Below are positions 24,079-32,338 of a stretch of DNA of 64,000 nucleotides, piece after piece (positions within the stretch are counted from its first letter, which is position 1; every line of letters starts with the position of its first letter). A program made the position numbers and the translations under genes. The notes beneath the pieces were generated by a model. The model searched no databases and had not been told where the DNA came from. It saw only the letters and a program-made list of their open reading frames with translations. Source of the DNA: Humibacillus xanthopallidus (GTDB lineage Bacteria > Actinomycetota > Actinomycetes > Actinomycetales > Dermatophilaceae). The DNA is taken from positions 372,001-436,000 of the forward strand of contig NZ_VFQF01000002.1 of assembly GCF_006717145.1 (NCBI RefSeq), read 5' to 3'.

Positions 24079-26100
24079 GTGCACACAGCAACAGGGCGCC
24101 GGCTCGTTCCGGCGCGGATCCGGTCGGTCGCGGCGGTCATCGCCGCGACCGCACTCACGCTCGGGGGGATCGCCATGGCCCCGCTGGCCTCGGCGGCACC
24201 GGTCCCGAGCGCATCGGCCAGCCCGACCACGGTCAACCGCTACGGCACCTCGACCGTCACGCTCACCCTCGACGGGGAGAGCAGCACCCAGTCGACGCCC
24301 ACCGACCTCGTGCTCGTGCTCGACGAGTCGGGCAGCATCGACTCCACCGAGTTCGGCCAGCTGAAGAGCTTTGCCGACGCCGTCGTCGAGGCCGTCGGCA
24401 ACGACGGGCTCTTCGCCAACGGCGGGCGCGTCGGCGTCGTCGGCTTCTCCACCGGCGCCGAGGTGGTGTCTCCGCTGAGCGGCAACGAGACCGACGTGCG
24501 CAACGCCATCGCGGCCAACCCGCAGTCGGGCGGCAGCACCTGCATGTCGTGCGGCCTCAACGAGGCCAGCACGGTCATGGGCGCCGACGACCCGGCGCGC
24601 AACCAGCTCGTCATCGTCATCACGGATGGCAACGCCACCAGCGGCGACCCGACAGCGAGCGCGGCAGCGAACCTGCAGGCCAAGGCCGAGGTCTTCGCGG
24701 TCGGAGTCGGCGACGGCATCAGCCAGTCGACGCTCGAGACCATCGCCAGTGGACCCGGAGCCGACAACACCTTCTCAGTGGGTGGCTTCAGCTCGCTCGC
24801 GACGCTCCTGTCCGCCCTCGTGTCGGCGGTCGTCGTCCCCGGCGCGACGCACCCCTCGGTGACCGTGACCCTCGCACCGGGCTGGGACCTTGTGCCGAAC
24901 TCGGTCACGGCGACGCTCGGCGCGACCGTCAGTGGGGAGTCCGTCGACGGCTTCACCGTCTCGAGAGGGGAGCTCGGCGACGAGAACCTCGTCATCACCT
25001 ACGACGTCACGCACGAGGGCGCGCCCTGCGGCCTGCTCGACGTCAACTCCTCCGTCGCCTACACCGACGACCAGAACGCCACAGTGACGTTCCCGGACGT
25101 CAAGGTCACCGTCACCTGCCTGCCGCCCGTCGCGGACGCCGGCGCCGACAAGACCGTCGCCGAGGGCTCGTCCGTGACGCTCGACGGGTCCGGCAGCCAC
25201 GACCCCGACGGCACCATCACGGCATACGCCTGGAGTGGTGCAGCCGCGAACATCGGCACGCTGAGCGGCACGAGCAACGCCGTGGCGACCTACAGCGGCG
25301 TCGACGACGGTGTCGACGCGGTGACGCTCGGGGTGACCGACGACAACGGCCTGACCGACACCGACACGACGACCGTGACGGTCACCAACGTCGCTCCGAC
25401 CCTCACCCTGACGAGCTGCCCGGTCGCGCCGAGCGCCGTCGGCACCGACGTGTCGGTCGCGGGCACCTTCACCGACCCGGGTGTCAACGACACGCACACG
25501 AGGACGGTCGACTGGGGCGACGGTGTCGTGAGCGCAGCCGTGGCGACGACCTCGCCGGTCGCGGCCACCCACCAGTACACCTCGGCGGGCATCTTCGACA
25601 TCGCCGTCACCGTGACCGATGACGACGGCGGCTCCGACACCGAGACGTGCGGCTTCGTCGTCGTGTTCGACCCCGACGGGGGCTTCGTCACCGGAGGTGG
25701 ATGGATCACCTCGCCCGCGGGGGCCTACCCGGCCGACCCGGGGGCCGCGGGCCGCGCGAGCTTCGGCTTCGTGTCGAAGTACAAGAAGGGCGCGACCGTT
25801 CCCACCGGCAGCACCGAGTTCCAGTTCCAGGCGGGCAACCTGAACTTCCACTCGAGCGACTACCAGTGGCTCGTCGTCGCCGGCACCAAGGCGCAGTACA
25901 AGGGCACCGGCACCGTCAACGGCGCGAGCGGCTACAGCTTCATGCTGACGGCCACGGACGGTGGTCCCGACAAGCTGCGGATGAAGGTCTGGAAGACGTC
26001 GGACAGCACGGTCGTCTACGACAACCAGATCGGCAGCGGCGACACGACCAACCCGACGACGGCGCTCTCAGGCGGTCAGATCGTCATCCACAAGGGCTGA
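24079..26100 (+). CDS. secreted vWA-PKD domain protein
   Basis: Predicted 673-residue exported protein. A signal peptide spans residues 1-39 (Arg-rich start, alanine core, cleavage near ASA-AP). A von Willebrand factor A domain follows at about 77-255, with a complete MIDAS start, DESGS at 82-86. Two PKD beta-sandwich domains lie at about 351-440 and 441-545 (SHDPDGTITAYAWSG; FTDPGVNDTHTRTVDWGDG). The last 125 residues (GFVTGGGWITSPAGAY onwards) match a module found at the ends of other secreted actinobacterial proteins. There is no LPXTG anchor, so it is free or non-covalently bound. An adhesive role is likely but inferred. A GTG start follows AGAGGGGGA. Confidence 0.83.
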   Translation: MHTATGRRLVPARIRSVAAVIAATALTLGGIAMAPLASAAPVPSASASPTTVNRYGTSTVTLTLDGESSTQSTPTDLVLVLDESGSIDSTEFGQLKSFADAVVEAVGNDGLFANGGRVGVVGFSTGAEVVSPLSGNETDVRNAIAANPQSGGSTCMSCGLNEASTVMGADDPARNQLVIVITDGNATSGDPTASAAANLQAKAEVFAVGVGDGISQSTLETIASGPGADNTFSVGGFSSLATLLSALVSAVVVPGATHPSVTVTLAPGWDLVPNSVTATLGATVSGESVDGFTVSRGELGDENLVITYDVTHEGAPCGLLDVNSSVAYTDDQNATVTFPDVKVTVTCLPPVADAGADKTVAEGSSVTLDGSGSHDPDGTITAYAWSGAAANIGTLSGTSNAVATYSGVDDGVDAVTLGVTDDNGLTDTDTTTVTVTNVAPTLTLTSCPVAPSAVGTDVSVAGTFTDPGVNDTHTRTVDWGDGVVSAAVATTSPVAATHQYTSAGIFDIAVTVTDDDGGSDTETCGFVVVFDPDGGFVTGGGWITSPAGAYPADPGAAGRASFGFVSKYKKGATVPTGSTEFQFQAGNLNFHSSDYQWLVVAGTKAQYKGTGTVNGASGYSFMLTATDGGPDKLRMKVWKTSDSTVVYDNQIGSGDTTNPTTALSGGQIVIHKG

Positions 26101-26127
26101 CCTCACGCAGGCCCTCGGACGTCAGGT

Positions 26128-26158
26128 GGGGTCGGCGGTCATCGTGACCGCCGGCCCC
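26128..26158. terminator. hairpin between vWA and helicase genes
   Basis: A 14-bp stem (26128-26141 with 26145-26158, one G-T pair) with a 3-nt loop, lying between the convergent vWA-PKD and helicase genes. The remaining 70 bp of the gap show nothing else I recognise. Confidence 0.8.
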
Positions 26159-26230
26159 ATCCTCTGCAGGGCGGCCGGTCGGTGGCCGAGCCGCCTCGCT
26201 CAGCCGTCGAGACGCTCGGCTGTCGCGGGC

Positions 26231-28777
26231 TCAGCCGCCGAGGGGCTCGAAGGCGGTGACGGTCAGGACCGCCGCGCCGACGTCGTCGCTGGCGGCGAGG
26301 TCGACGACGGCCGTGATGCCCCAGTCGCGGTCGCCGTCGGGGTCGACGACGACCTGCCGCAGCCGCCACTGGTCGGCCGTTTTCTCGACCTGCAGCAGGC
26401 CCGGCGAGCGGGCCTGCTGGTCGGTGGCGATCGAGTCGTGCTCGTCGTAGTAGGCGCCGAGCGCGTCGTTCCACGCCTCCGGTGTCATGACGACCTTCTG
26501 CGGCGGGTCGGTCAGCTCCGCCACGCGGGCCTCGAGGTCCCCAAGCAGCTCCCAGGCGTCGCGTGAGGCGAGCTCGACCCGGTGGAACATGGCGTTGCGC
26601 ACCATGACGGTGAAGGCACGCACGTTGGCCGTGAGCGGCCGTGCCGGCGGTGCGAGGTCGTCCTGCTGCAGCGCGGCGGCACTCGGGTTGACGAGGTCCT
26701 CCCACTCGTCGAGCAGGCTCGAGTCTGTCTGTCGCACGAGCTCGCCGAGCCACTCGATGACGTCCTCGAGCTCCTCCGTGCGGTGCGACTCGGGCACCGT
26801 GTGCCGCAGGGCGCGGTAGGCGTCCGTGAGGTAGCGCAGGAGCAGTCCCTCCGAGCGCGAGAGGCCGTAGGCCGAGACGAACTCGTTGAAGGTCATGCCC
26901 TGCTCGTACATCTCGCGCACCACCGACTTGGGTGACAGCGCGTCGGGCGAGATCCAGGGGTGGGTCTGGCGGTAGGCCGCGAGCGTGACCTCGAGCAGGT
27001 CGGCGAGGGGCTTCGGCCAGGTCACCTCCTCGAGGCGCTCCATGCGCTCCTCGTACTCGATGCCGTCCAGCTTCATCGCCGCGACCGCCTCGCCCCGAGC
27101 CTTGGACTCCTGGGCCCAGAGCACCTGTCGCGGGTCCTCGAGGATCGCCTCGATGACAGAGACGAGATCCCTTGCATAGGTGTCGGACTCGGGGTCGAGC
27201 GTCTCCATCACGGCGAGGGCGAACGGCGCCAGCGGCTGGTTGAGAGCGAAGTCTCGCTGCAGGTCGATCGTCAGGGTGTGACGCCGGCCGGAGGCCTCCG
27301 CGGTGGGCAGCCGCTCGACGACGCCGGAGCTGATGAGCTCCTTGGCGAGCACGAGCGCATGCCGCTGGAGACGGCGCTGGTCCTTGGGCTCGTGGTGGTT
27401 GTCGGAGAGCAGCCGCTGCGCGTGGGCGACCGGGTTGCCTTCTCGCGCAAGGATGTTGACGAGCATCGAGTGAGACACCCGCATCCTCGGCTGGAGGGGC
27501 TCGGGCTCTGCCGCGATGAGCCGCTCGAACGTCTCCTCGGACCAGCTGATGAAGCCGTCGGGAGCCTTCTTGCGCTGGACCTTACGCTGCTTCTTCGGGT
27601 CGTCACCGGCCTTCTCGACGGCGCGGAGGTTCTCGATGACGTGGTCGGGAGCCTGGGCGACCACCCAGCCGCGCGCGTCGAAGCCGGCCCGCCCGGCACG
27701 ACCGACGATCTGGTGGAACTCGCGGGCCTTGAGCATCCGCTGCTTCGTCCCGTCGAACTTCGTCAGCCCGGTGAGCAGGACGGTGCGGATCGGCACGTTG
27801 ATGCCGACCCCGAGCGTGTCGGTGCCGCAGATGACCTTGAGGAGGCCGTCCTGGGCGAGCTGCTCGACGAGGCGGCGATACTTCGGCAACATGCCGGCGT
27901 GGTGGACGCCGATGCCGTGCCGCACGAGCCGCGAGAGGGTGCGGCCGAAGCCGGCGCCGAAGCGGAAGTTGCCGATGCGGGCCGCGATCGCATCGCGCTC
28001 CTCGCGCGTCGTGATCTTGACCGCCATGAGGCTCTGCGCGCGCTCGAGGGCGGCCGCCTGCGTGAAGTGCACGACGTAGACGGGTGCGCGGTCCTTGGCG
28101 AGCAGGTCCTCGATGGTCTCGTGGAGGGGGGTGACGGCATACGAGAACTCGAGCGGCACGGGGCGCTCCGTGCCGGAGATGACGGCGGTGGCGCGGCCGG
28201 TGCGGCGGGTGAGGTCGTCACGGAACATCGTGACGTCACCGAGCGTCGCCGACATGAGGATGAACTGCGCCTGCGGCAGCTCGATGATGGGCACCTGCCA
28301 CGCCCAGCCGCGGTCAGGCTCGGAGTAGAAGTGGAACTCGTCCATGACGACGAGGCCGACGTCGGCCGAGCTGCCCTCTCGCAGTGCGAGGTTGGCGAGG
28401 ATCTCAGCGGTGCAGCAGATGATCGGCGCATCCGAGTTCACCGATGCGTCGCCCGTGATCATGCCGACGTTGTCGGCGCCGAACTGCTCGCACAGGGCGA
28501 AGAACTTCTCCGAGACGAGCGCCTTGATGGGCGCCGTGTAGAAGCTGACCCGGTCGTCCGCGAGGGCGGTGAGGTGAGCCGCCGTGGCGACGAGCGACTT
28601 CCCCGAGCCCGTCGGCGTCGAGAGGATGAGGTTGCTGCCGCTGAGGATCTCGAGGAACGCCTCCTCCTGGTGCGGGTAGAGCGTGAGCCCCCGCTCGGTC
28701 GTCCACTCGGTGAAGACCTCGTAGAGGCCGTCGGGATCGGGATCCCGCGGGATGCGCTCGGCGAGGTTCTTCGTCAC
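26231..28777 (-). CDS. DUF3516-containing superfamily 2 helicase
   Basis: Predicted 848-residue ATP-dependent helicase of the Ski2-like type typical of actinobacteria. The Walker A STPTGSGKS is near residue 53, the Walker B is MDEFH, then motif III SATLGD; the second RecA domain carries HHAGMLPKYRRLVEQL and QIVGRAGR. The C-terminal half matches DUF3516. It is expected to unwind RNA or DNA; the exact substrate is unknown. The start is one of two adjacent GTG codons (28777 or 28780), giving MTKNLAERIP. No clear ribosome site precedes it, and a CGGCATAC copy lies 8 bp upstream at 28785-28791. Confidence 0.9.
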   Translation of the reverse strand: MTKNLAERIPRDPDPDGLYEVFTEWTTERGLTLYPHQEEAFLEILSGSNLILSTPTGSGKSLVATAAHLTALADDRVSFYTAPIKALVSEKFFALCEQFGADNVGMITGDASVNSDAPIICCTAEILANLALREGSSADVGLVVMDEFHFYSEPDRGWAWQVPIIELPQAQFILMSATLGDVTMFRDDLTRRTGRATAVISGTERPVPLEFSYAVTPLHETIEDLLAKDRAPVYVVHFTQAAALERAQSLMAVKITTREERDAIAARIGNFRFGAGFGRTLSRLVRHGIGVHHAGMLPKYRRLVEQLAQDGLLKVICGTDTLGVGINVPIRTVLLTGLTKFDGTKQRMLKAREFHQIVGRAGRAGFDARGWVVAQAPDHVIENLRAVEKAGDDPKKQRKVQRKKAPDGFISWSEETFERLIAAEPEPLQPRMRVSHSMLVNILAREGNPVAHAQRLLSDNHHEPKDQRRLQRHALVLAKELISSGVVERLPTAEASGRRHTLTIDLQRDFALNQPLAPFALAVMETLDPESDTYARDLVSVIEAILEDPRQVLWAQESKARGEAVAAMKLDGIEYEERMERLEEVTWPKPLADLLEVTLAAYRQTHPWISPDALSPKSVVREMYEQGMTFNEFVSAYGLSRSEGLLLRYLTDAYRALRHTVPESHRTEELEDVIEWLGELVRQTDSSLLDEWEDLVNPSAAALQQDDLAPPARPLTANVRAFTVMVRNAMFHRVELASRDAWELLGDLEARVAELTDPPQKVVMTPEAWNDALGAYYDEHDSIATDQQARSPGLLQVEKTADQWRLRQVVVDPDGDRDWGITAVVDLAASDDVGAAVLTVTAFEPLGG

Positions 28778-28890
28778 CACGTGAGTATGCCGTCCGGGCG
28801 CCACCCGCTCCCAATGCAGCAGTCGGGCGCGGGGTATCAACCTCGTCCAACGGCTCTCTGCCCCGTAGGGAGCGAGGGGAGGGGGTGGCG

Positions 28891-29538
28891 ATGGCGCCGT
28901 CGACAGGAGCGTTCGTCGTCGCGACCCTCGCCCTGCTCGTCGTGCCGGGGCCCTCCGTCGCCTTCGTCGTGACGCGGGCGCTGGCCCATGGGCGTGCAGC
29001 CGGGCTCGTCTCCGTCGTGGGTCTCGAGGCGGGGCTGCTCGTGCACGTCGTCGCGGCAGCCCTCGGGGTCGGCGCGCTCGTCGCGTCGTCAGGTGCTGCC
29101 CTCGTGCTCCTCCACGTGGGCGGCGTGGCCTACCTCGTCGTCCTCGGCCTGCGACACGTCGTCGCGGCCCCCTCCTCCTCGGGTGCTGCGACTGCCCACC
29201 CGCGCCGTGGCAGCTGGGCGCTGGCACGTGACGCCTTCGCCGTCGACCTGCTCAACCCGCAGACCGTGATCTTCTTCCTCGCCTTCCTCCCGCAGTTCGT
29301 CCAGGCCGGGCCGACGCCGCCGACTGGTCAGCTCCTGCTCCTCGGCCTCTGCGTCGTGGTCCTCGCGTTCGGCTGCGACGCGGGCTACGTCCTGGCGTGC
29401 ACCGCGTTGGTGAACCGGCGGGCTTCGGCGGCGCGGAGGCGGCCGTCGCCGGGGTGGCTCGCAGGCTCACCCCGGGCGGCCACCCGTGCAACTGGTGCCG
29501 TCTACCTGGGCCTGGCCGCCTGGTCGGCGTTCGCCTGA
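28891..29538 (+). CDS. LysE/RhtB family exporter
   Basis: Predicted 215-residue inner-membrane exporter of the LysE superfamily, which extrudes amino acids and analogues by proton exchange. The N-terminal VVPGPSVAFVVTRALAHGR, the DLLNPQTVIFFLAFLPQFV segment and about six hydrophobic helices are diagnostic. The ATG at 28891 is preferred because GAGGGGAGG lies 8-9 bases upstream; a GTG at 28885 is closer to it. It is divergent from the helicase gene with about 110 bp between. Confidence 0.87.
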   Translation: MAPSTGAFVVATLALLVVPGPSVAFVVTRALAHGRAAGLVSVVGLEAGLLVHVVAAALGVGALVASSGAALVLLHVGGVAYLVVLGLRHVVAAPSSSGAATAHPRRGSWALARDAFAVDLLNPQTVIFFLAFLPQFVQAGPTPPTGQLLLLGLCVVVLAFGCDAGYVLACTALVNRRASAARRRPSPGWLAGSPRAATRATGAVYLGLAAWSAFA

Positions 29539-29775
29539 AGGGCGGGCCCAGGCCGCGCTGCGCGTCGAGGACTGAGCCCCACGGCATACGCCGGCGGTCA
29601 CTCGGTCGTCCACTCGGCTCCACCCGGGGGCGCCCGGGGGGACCCACCGGAAACGCTCAGCAACCGACCAGCAAGCCCCCACCGGAGGCCCAGCAAGCGT
29701 GCTTACCGTCGAGCTGCCGGAGAGACCGACACCAGCACGGAGCTGAGTACACGGCAGGCACCCTGAGGAGGGGCA
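29539..29775. other. intergenic gap without a gene
   Basis: About 237 bp between the LysE-type gene and the membrane esterase. It holds one CGGCATAC copy (29582-29589), a CCCGGGGGCGCCCGGGGG-type inverted stretch near 29620-29640 and a GAGGAGGGG ribosome site at its right edge. I see no RNA gene or riboswitch. Confidence 0.5.
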
Positions 29776-30906
29776 GTGGAACTGACCAGTGGCGGCCTGC
29801 TCGTCGCGCTCGGGGTGCTCGCGGCCGTCGCCTTTGTCCTGCTGGTCCTCGGCCTTCCGCGCACCGGACGCCGGTGGCTCGGGGCCATCGCTCGTGGCGG
29901 AGAGGCGCTGCTGCTCAGCCTGACCGTCCTCGTGCTGGCGGGCGCTGCCCTCAACGACCAGTACCTCTTCTACGTCAGCTGGGGTGACCTCTTCGGGGCC
30001 AACGCGAGCGTGACGGCGATGCACGACGGGGGGACGGCCCGCCAGGCGGTCGAGACCCGGGCGAAAGGGGTGGGGCTGACCCAGATCGCGGTGCCCTCCG
30101 TGTACCCGTCGCTGCCGGCCCCCGGTCAGCGACTGCAGCGCTACATGGTGACCGGTGCCCGGAGCCACATCACTGCCGAGGTCCTCGTCTACCTGCCCCC
30201 TGGCTACGATCCCACAGCCGGCAAGAAGTACCCGGTCATCCTCGCCCTGCACGGACTGCCCGGTCACCCGGAGGGCTACCTGACGGGGATCCACATCGAC
30301 CAGACGCTCGACGCGCTCGTGGCGACGCGGCAGTTCGCGCCCTCCATCGTCGTCATGCCGCAGATCAACAGCCCGAGCTCGCTCGACACCGAGTGCGTGG
30401 ATGCGCCGAGCGCCGCGGGTCCTCAGGACGAGACCTGGCTGGCTGCCGACATCCCTCACTGGGTCGTGAGCCACTTCGCGGTGCAGACGGCCCGAACCTC
30501 GTGGGCCACGATGGGTTTCTCCTTCGGAGGGTGGTGCTCAGCGATGCTCGGAGTTCGCCACCCCGACATCTTCGCCGGTGCGATCGTCCTGGAGGGCTAC
30601 TTCCGTCCTGACTTCTCTCGCTCCTACGACCCGATCACGGCCGGCTCGGCCGCCGCTCGCGGCTACGACCTCGTGCGCACCGCGCGGACCGACCCGCCGC
30701 CCATCGCCATGTGGGTCATGGCGAGTCGTTCCGACTCCCTCTCCTACCCGACGACGGCCCAGTTCATCCACGACGCGCGGCCGCCGACGTCCGTGACCAC
30801 GGTCCTGCTGAAGACAGGCGGCCACCGCGTCGCCGTGTTCCTGCCCTTCATCCGCACGTCCCTCGTCTGGCTGGGTCAGACGCTCCCCGGCTTCCGCGCG
30901 GGGTAG
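29776..30906 (+). CDS. membrane-anchored esterase-like alpha/beta hydrolase
   Basis: Predicted 376-residue protein with two N-terminal hydrophobic helices (about 5-27 and 42-60) followed by an extracytoplasmic alpha/beta hydrolase domain resembling esterase D/mycolyltransferase-like enzymes. The nucleophile elbow is MGFSFGGWCSAML, the oxyanion region LALHGLPGHPEGYL and the catalytic His lies in KTGGHRVAVF. The substrate is unknown; cell-surface esters are plausible. The GTG at 29776 follows GAGGAGGGG. Transcription continues toward a universal stress protein gene about 100 bp downstream. Confidence 0.82.
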   Translation: MELTSGGLLVALGVLAAVAFVLLVLGLPRTGRRWLGAIARGGEALLLSLTVLVLAGAALNDQYLFYVSWGDLFGANASVTAMHDGGTARQAVETRAKGVGLTQIAVPSVYPSLPAPGQRLQRYMVTGARSHITAEVLVYLPPGYDPTAGKKYPVILALHGLPGHPEGYLTGIHIDQTLDALVATRQFAPSIVVMPQINSPSSLDTECVDAPSAAGPQDETWLAADIPHWVVSHFAVQTARTSWATMGFSFGGWCSAMLGVRHPDIFAGAIVLEGYFRPDFSRSYDPITAGSAAARGYDLVRTARTDPPPIAMWVMASRSDSLSYPTTAQFIHDARPPTSVTTVLLKTGGHRVAVFLPFIRTSLVWLGQTLPGFRAG

Positions 30907-31002
30907 GGCCAGGCGCATCTGGGACCAAAGCCTCTGCCGGGGCTCCGCCCCCGTCGACACGATGGGAGGAGACGTGAGGCCGCGACGAGAGGGTGCGCAG
31001 AC

Positions 31003-31440
31003 ATGAGCGAGCAGGGCACGAGGACAGGGCGGATCGTCGTCGGGGTCGACGGGTCGGAGTCGTCGAAGCAGGCGCTGCGCTGGGCCGCGCGCCTCGCGGC
31101 CGGCGACGGGAGCCGCATCGAGGCGATCACCGCGTGGGACTACCCGCAGGCCTACAACTCGCCCGTCGACCCGAACTGGCGCCCTGACCTCGACGCCCAG
31201 ACGATCCTCGACGACACGTTGCGCGAGGTCTTCGGGGACGACCGTCCGACCGGGCTCGTCCCCATCGTGCGGCACGGTCCGCCGAGGACGGTCCTCATCG
31301 AGGCGAGCCGGGGCGCCGAGATCCTCGTGGTGGGCAGCCGGGGCCACGGAGGCTTTGCGGGCCTGCTGGTCGGCTCGGTCAGCTCTGCCTGCTCCGAGCA
31401 CGCGCACTGCCCGGTGCTCGTCCTGCACGACAAGGCCTGA
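31003..31440 (+). CDS. universal stress protein (UspA family)
   Basis: Predicted 145-residue single-domain Usp. The N-terminal RIVVGVDGSESSKQALRWA and the C-terminal VVGSRGHGGFAGLLVGSVS contain the G-2x-G-9x-G-S ATP-binding pattern, so it belongs to the ATP-binding subclass. Such proteins act in stress and stationary-phase survival. It is followed by an 11-bp tandem repeat in the gap before the deacetylase gene. Confidence 0.93.
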   Translation: MSEQGTRTGRIVVGVDGSESSKQALRWAARLAAGDGSRIEAITAWDYPQAYNSPVDPNWRPDLDAQTILDDTLREVFGDDRPTGLVPIVRHGPPRTVLIEASRGAEILVVGSRGHGGFAGLLVGSVSSACSEHAHCPVLVLHDKA

Positions 31441-31451
31441 GGGTTCCCTGG

Positions 31452-31495
31452 GTCATCAGCGAGTCATCAGCGAGTCATCGGCGAGTCATCGGCGA
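31452..31495. repeat. 11-bp tandem repeat
   Basis: Four perfect-length copies of GTCATCRGCGA (R is A in the first two, G in the last two) just downstream of the universal stress protein stop and upstream of the deacetylase start. Confidence 0.92.
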
Positions 31496-31536
31496 GGATG
31501 CGACGTGTCGGCGGGCACCGCGCCTACCGTGAGCAG

Positions 31537-32295
31537 GTGGACCGTCGACTGTTCCTCACGTCCGTGGCCGCCATGGTGGCCACGGGGCTCTCGGCGTGCA
31601 GCGGCGATGCGACGGCGGGCACGACCAAGGCCGTCGACACCCGGCCCTTCAAGGCGCCCCAGGGCGTGACGAAGGTGCCGCTGCCGCACGGCACGCTCTA
31701 CCGCCTGCCGGGCAAGACGAACCAGATCGCCCTCACGGTGGACGACGGCACCAACTCCGCGGTCATCGAGGGCTACGCGAAGCTGGCCCGTGACACCGGC
31801 ATGCGGCTCACCTTCTTCTGCAACGGCGTCAACCGCGGTTGGACCGAGCACGCCGACCTGCTGCGTCCGCTCCACGACGACAACCAGATCTTCCTGGCCA
31901 ACCACACGTGGAGCCATCCCAACCTCGTCAAGCTCTCGTCGCGCAGGATCAGCGACCAGGTCCGCCGCAACGAGACGTTCCTCAAGAACACCTACGGCAC
32001 TCTCGGCCGGCCGTTCATGCGACCGCCCTACGGCTTCACGAACTCCCGCGTGGCCGCCCAGCTCGCCGACCTCGGCTACCCGGCGGTGACGATGTGGCTC
32101 GGCAGCCTCGGCGACTCGTCGAACATCCCCCCGGCCGAGATCGTCGCGAACGCCAAGGAGTGGATGACGAAAGGACGCATCGTCATCGGTCACGCCAACC
32201 ATCCCGGCGTCCTCAAGGCCTATGGCCAGCTCGTCGAGATCATCCGCAGCCGCAAGCTCGTGCCGGTCCACCTCGGCGACATCTACTCCGTCTAG
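31537..32295 (+). CDS. polysaccharide deacetylase lipoprotein
   Basis: Predicted 252-residue carbohydrate esterase family 4 protein. A GTG at 31537, preceded by GAGCAGG, gives MDRRLFLTSVAAMVATGLSAC, a lipoprotein signal with lipobox LSAC and a twin-arginine-like start. The NodB motifs are TVDDG (catalytic base and metal Asp), NHTWSHP (metal His pair), RPPYG and a late IVIGHANHP. It should remove N-acetyl groups from a cell-wall polymer such as peptidoglycan or chitin-like glycans outside the membrane. An earlier start at 31498 would bury the signal peptide and is less likely. Confidence 0.87.
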   Translation: MDRRLFLTSVAAMVATGLSACSGDATAGTTKAVDTRPFKAPQGVTKVPLPHGTLYRLPGKTNQIALTVDDGTNSAVIEGYAKLARDTGMRLTFFCNGVNRGWTEHADLLRPLHDDNQIFLANHTWSHPNLVKLSSRRISDQVRRNETFLKNTYGTLGRPFMRPPYGFTNSRVAAQLADLGYPAVTMWLGSLGDSSNIPPAEIVANAKEWMTKGRIVIGHANHPGVLKAYGQLVEIIRSRKLVPVHLGDIYSV

Positions 32296-32338
32296 ACCAA
32301 GGCGACGTCCCCGTATGCCGTCCGGCCGGGTTCGCGCG

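Noticed and set aside
26960-28972. 670-codon plus-strand frame
   Set aside because: Antisense to the DUF3516 helicase, whose motifs are intact.
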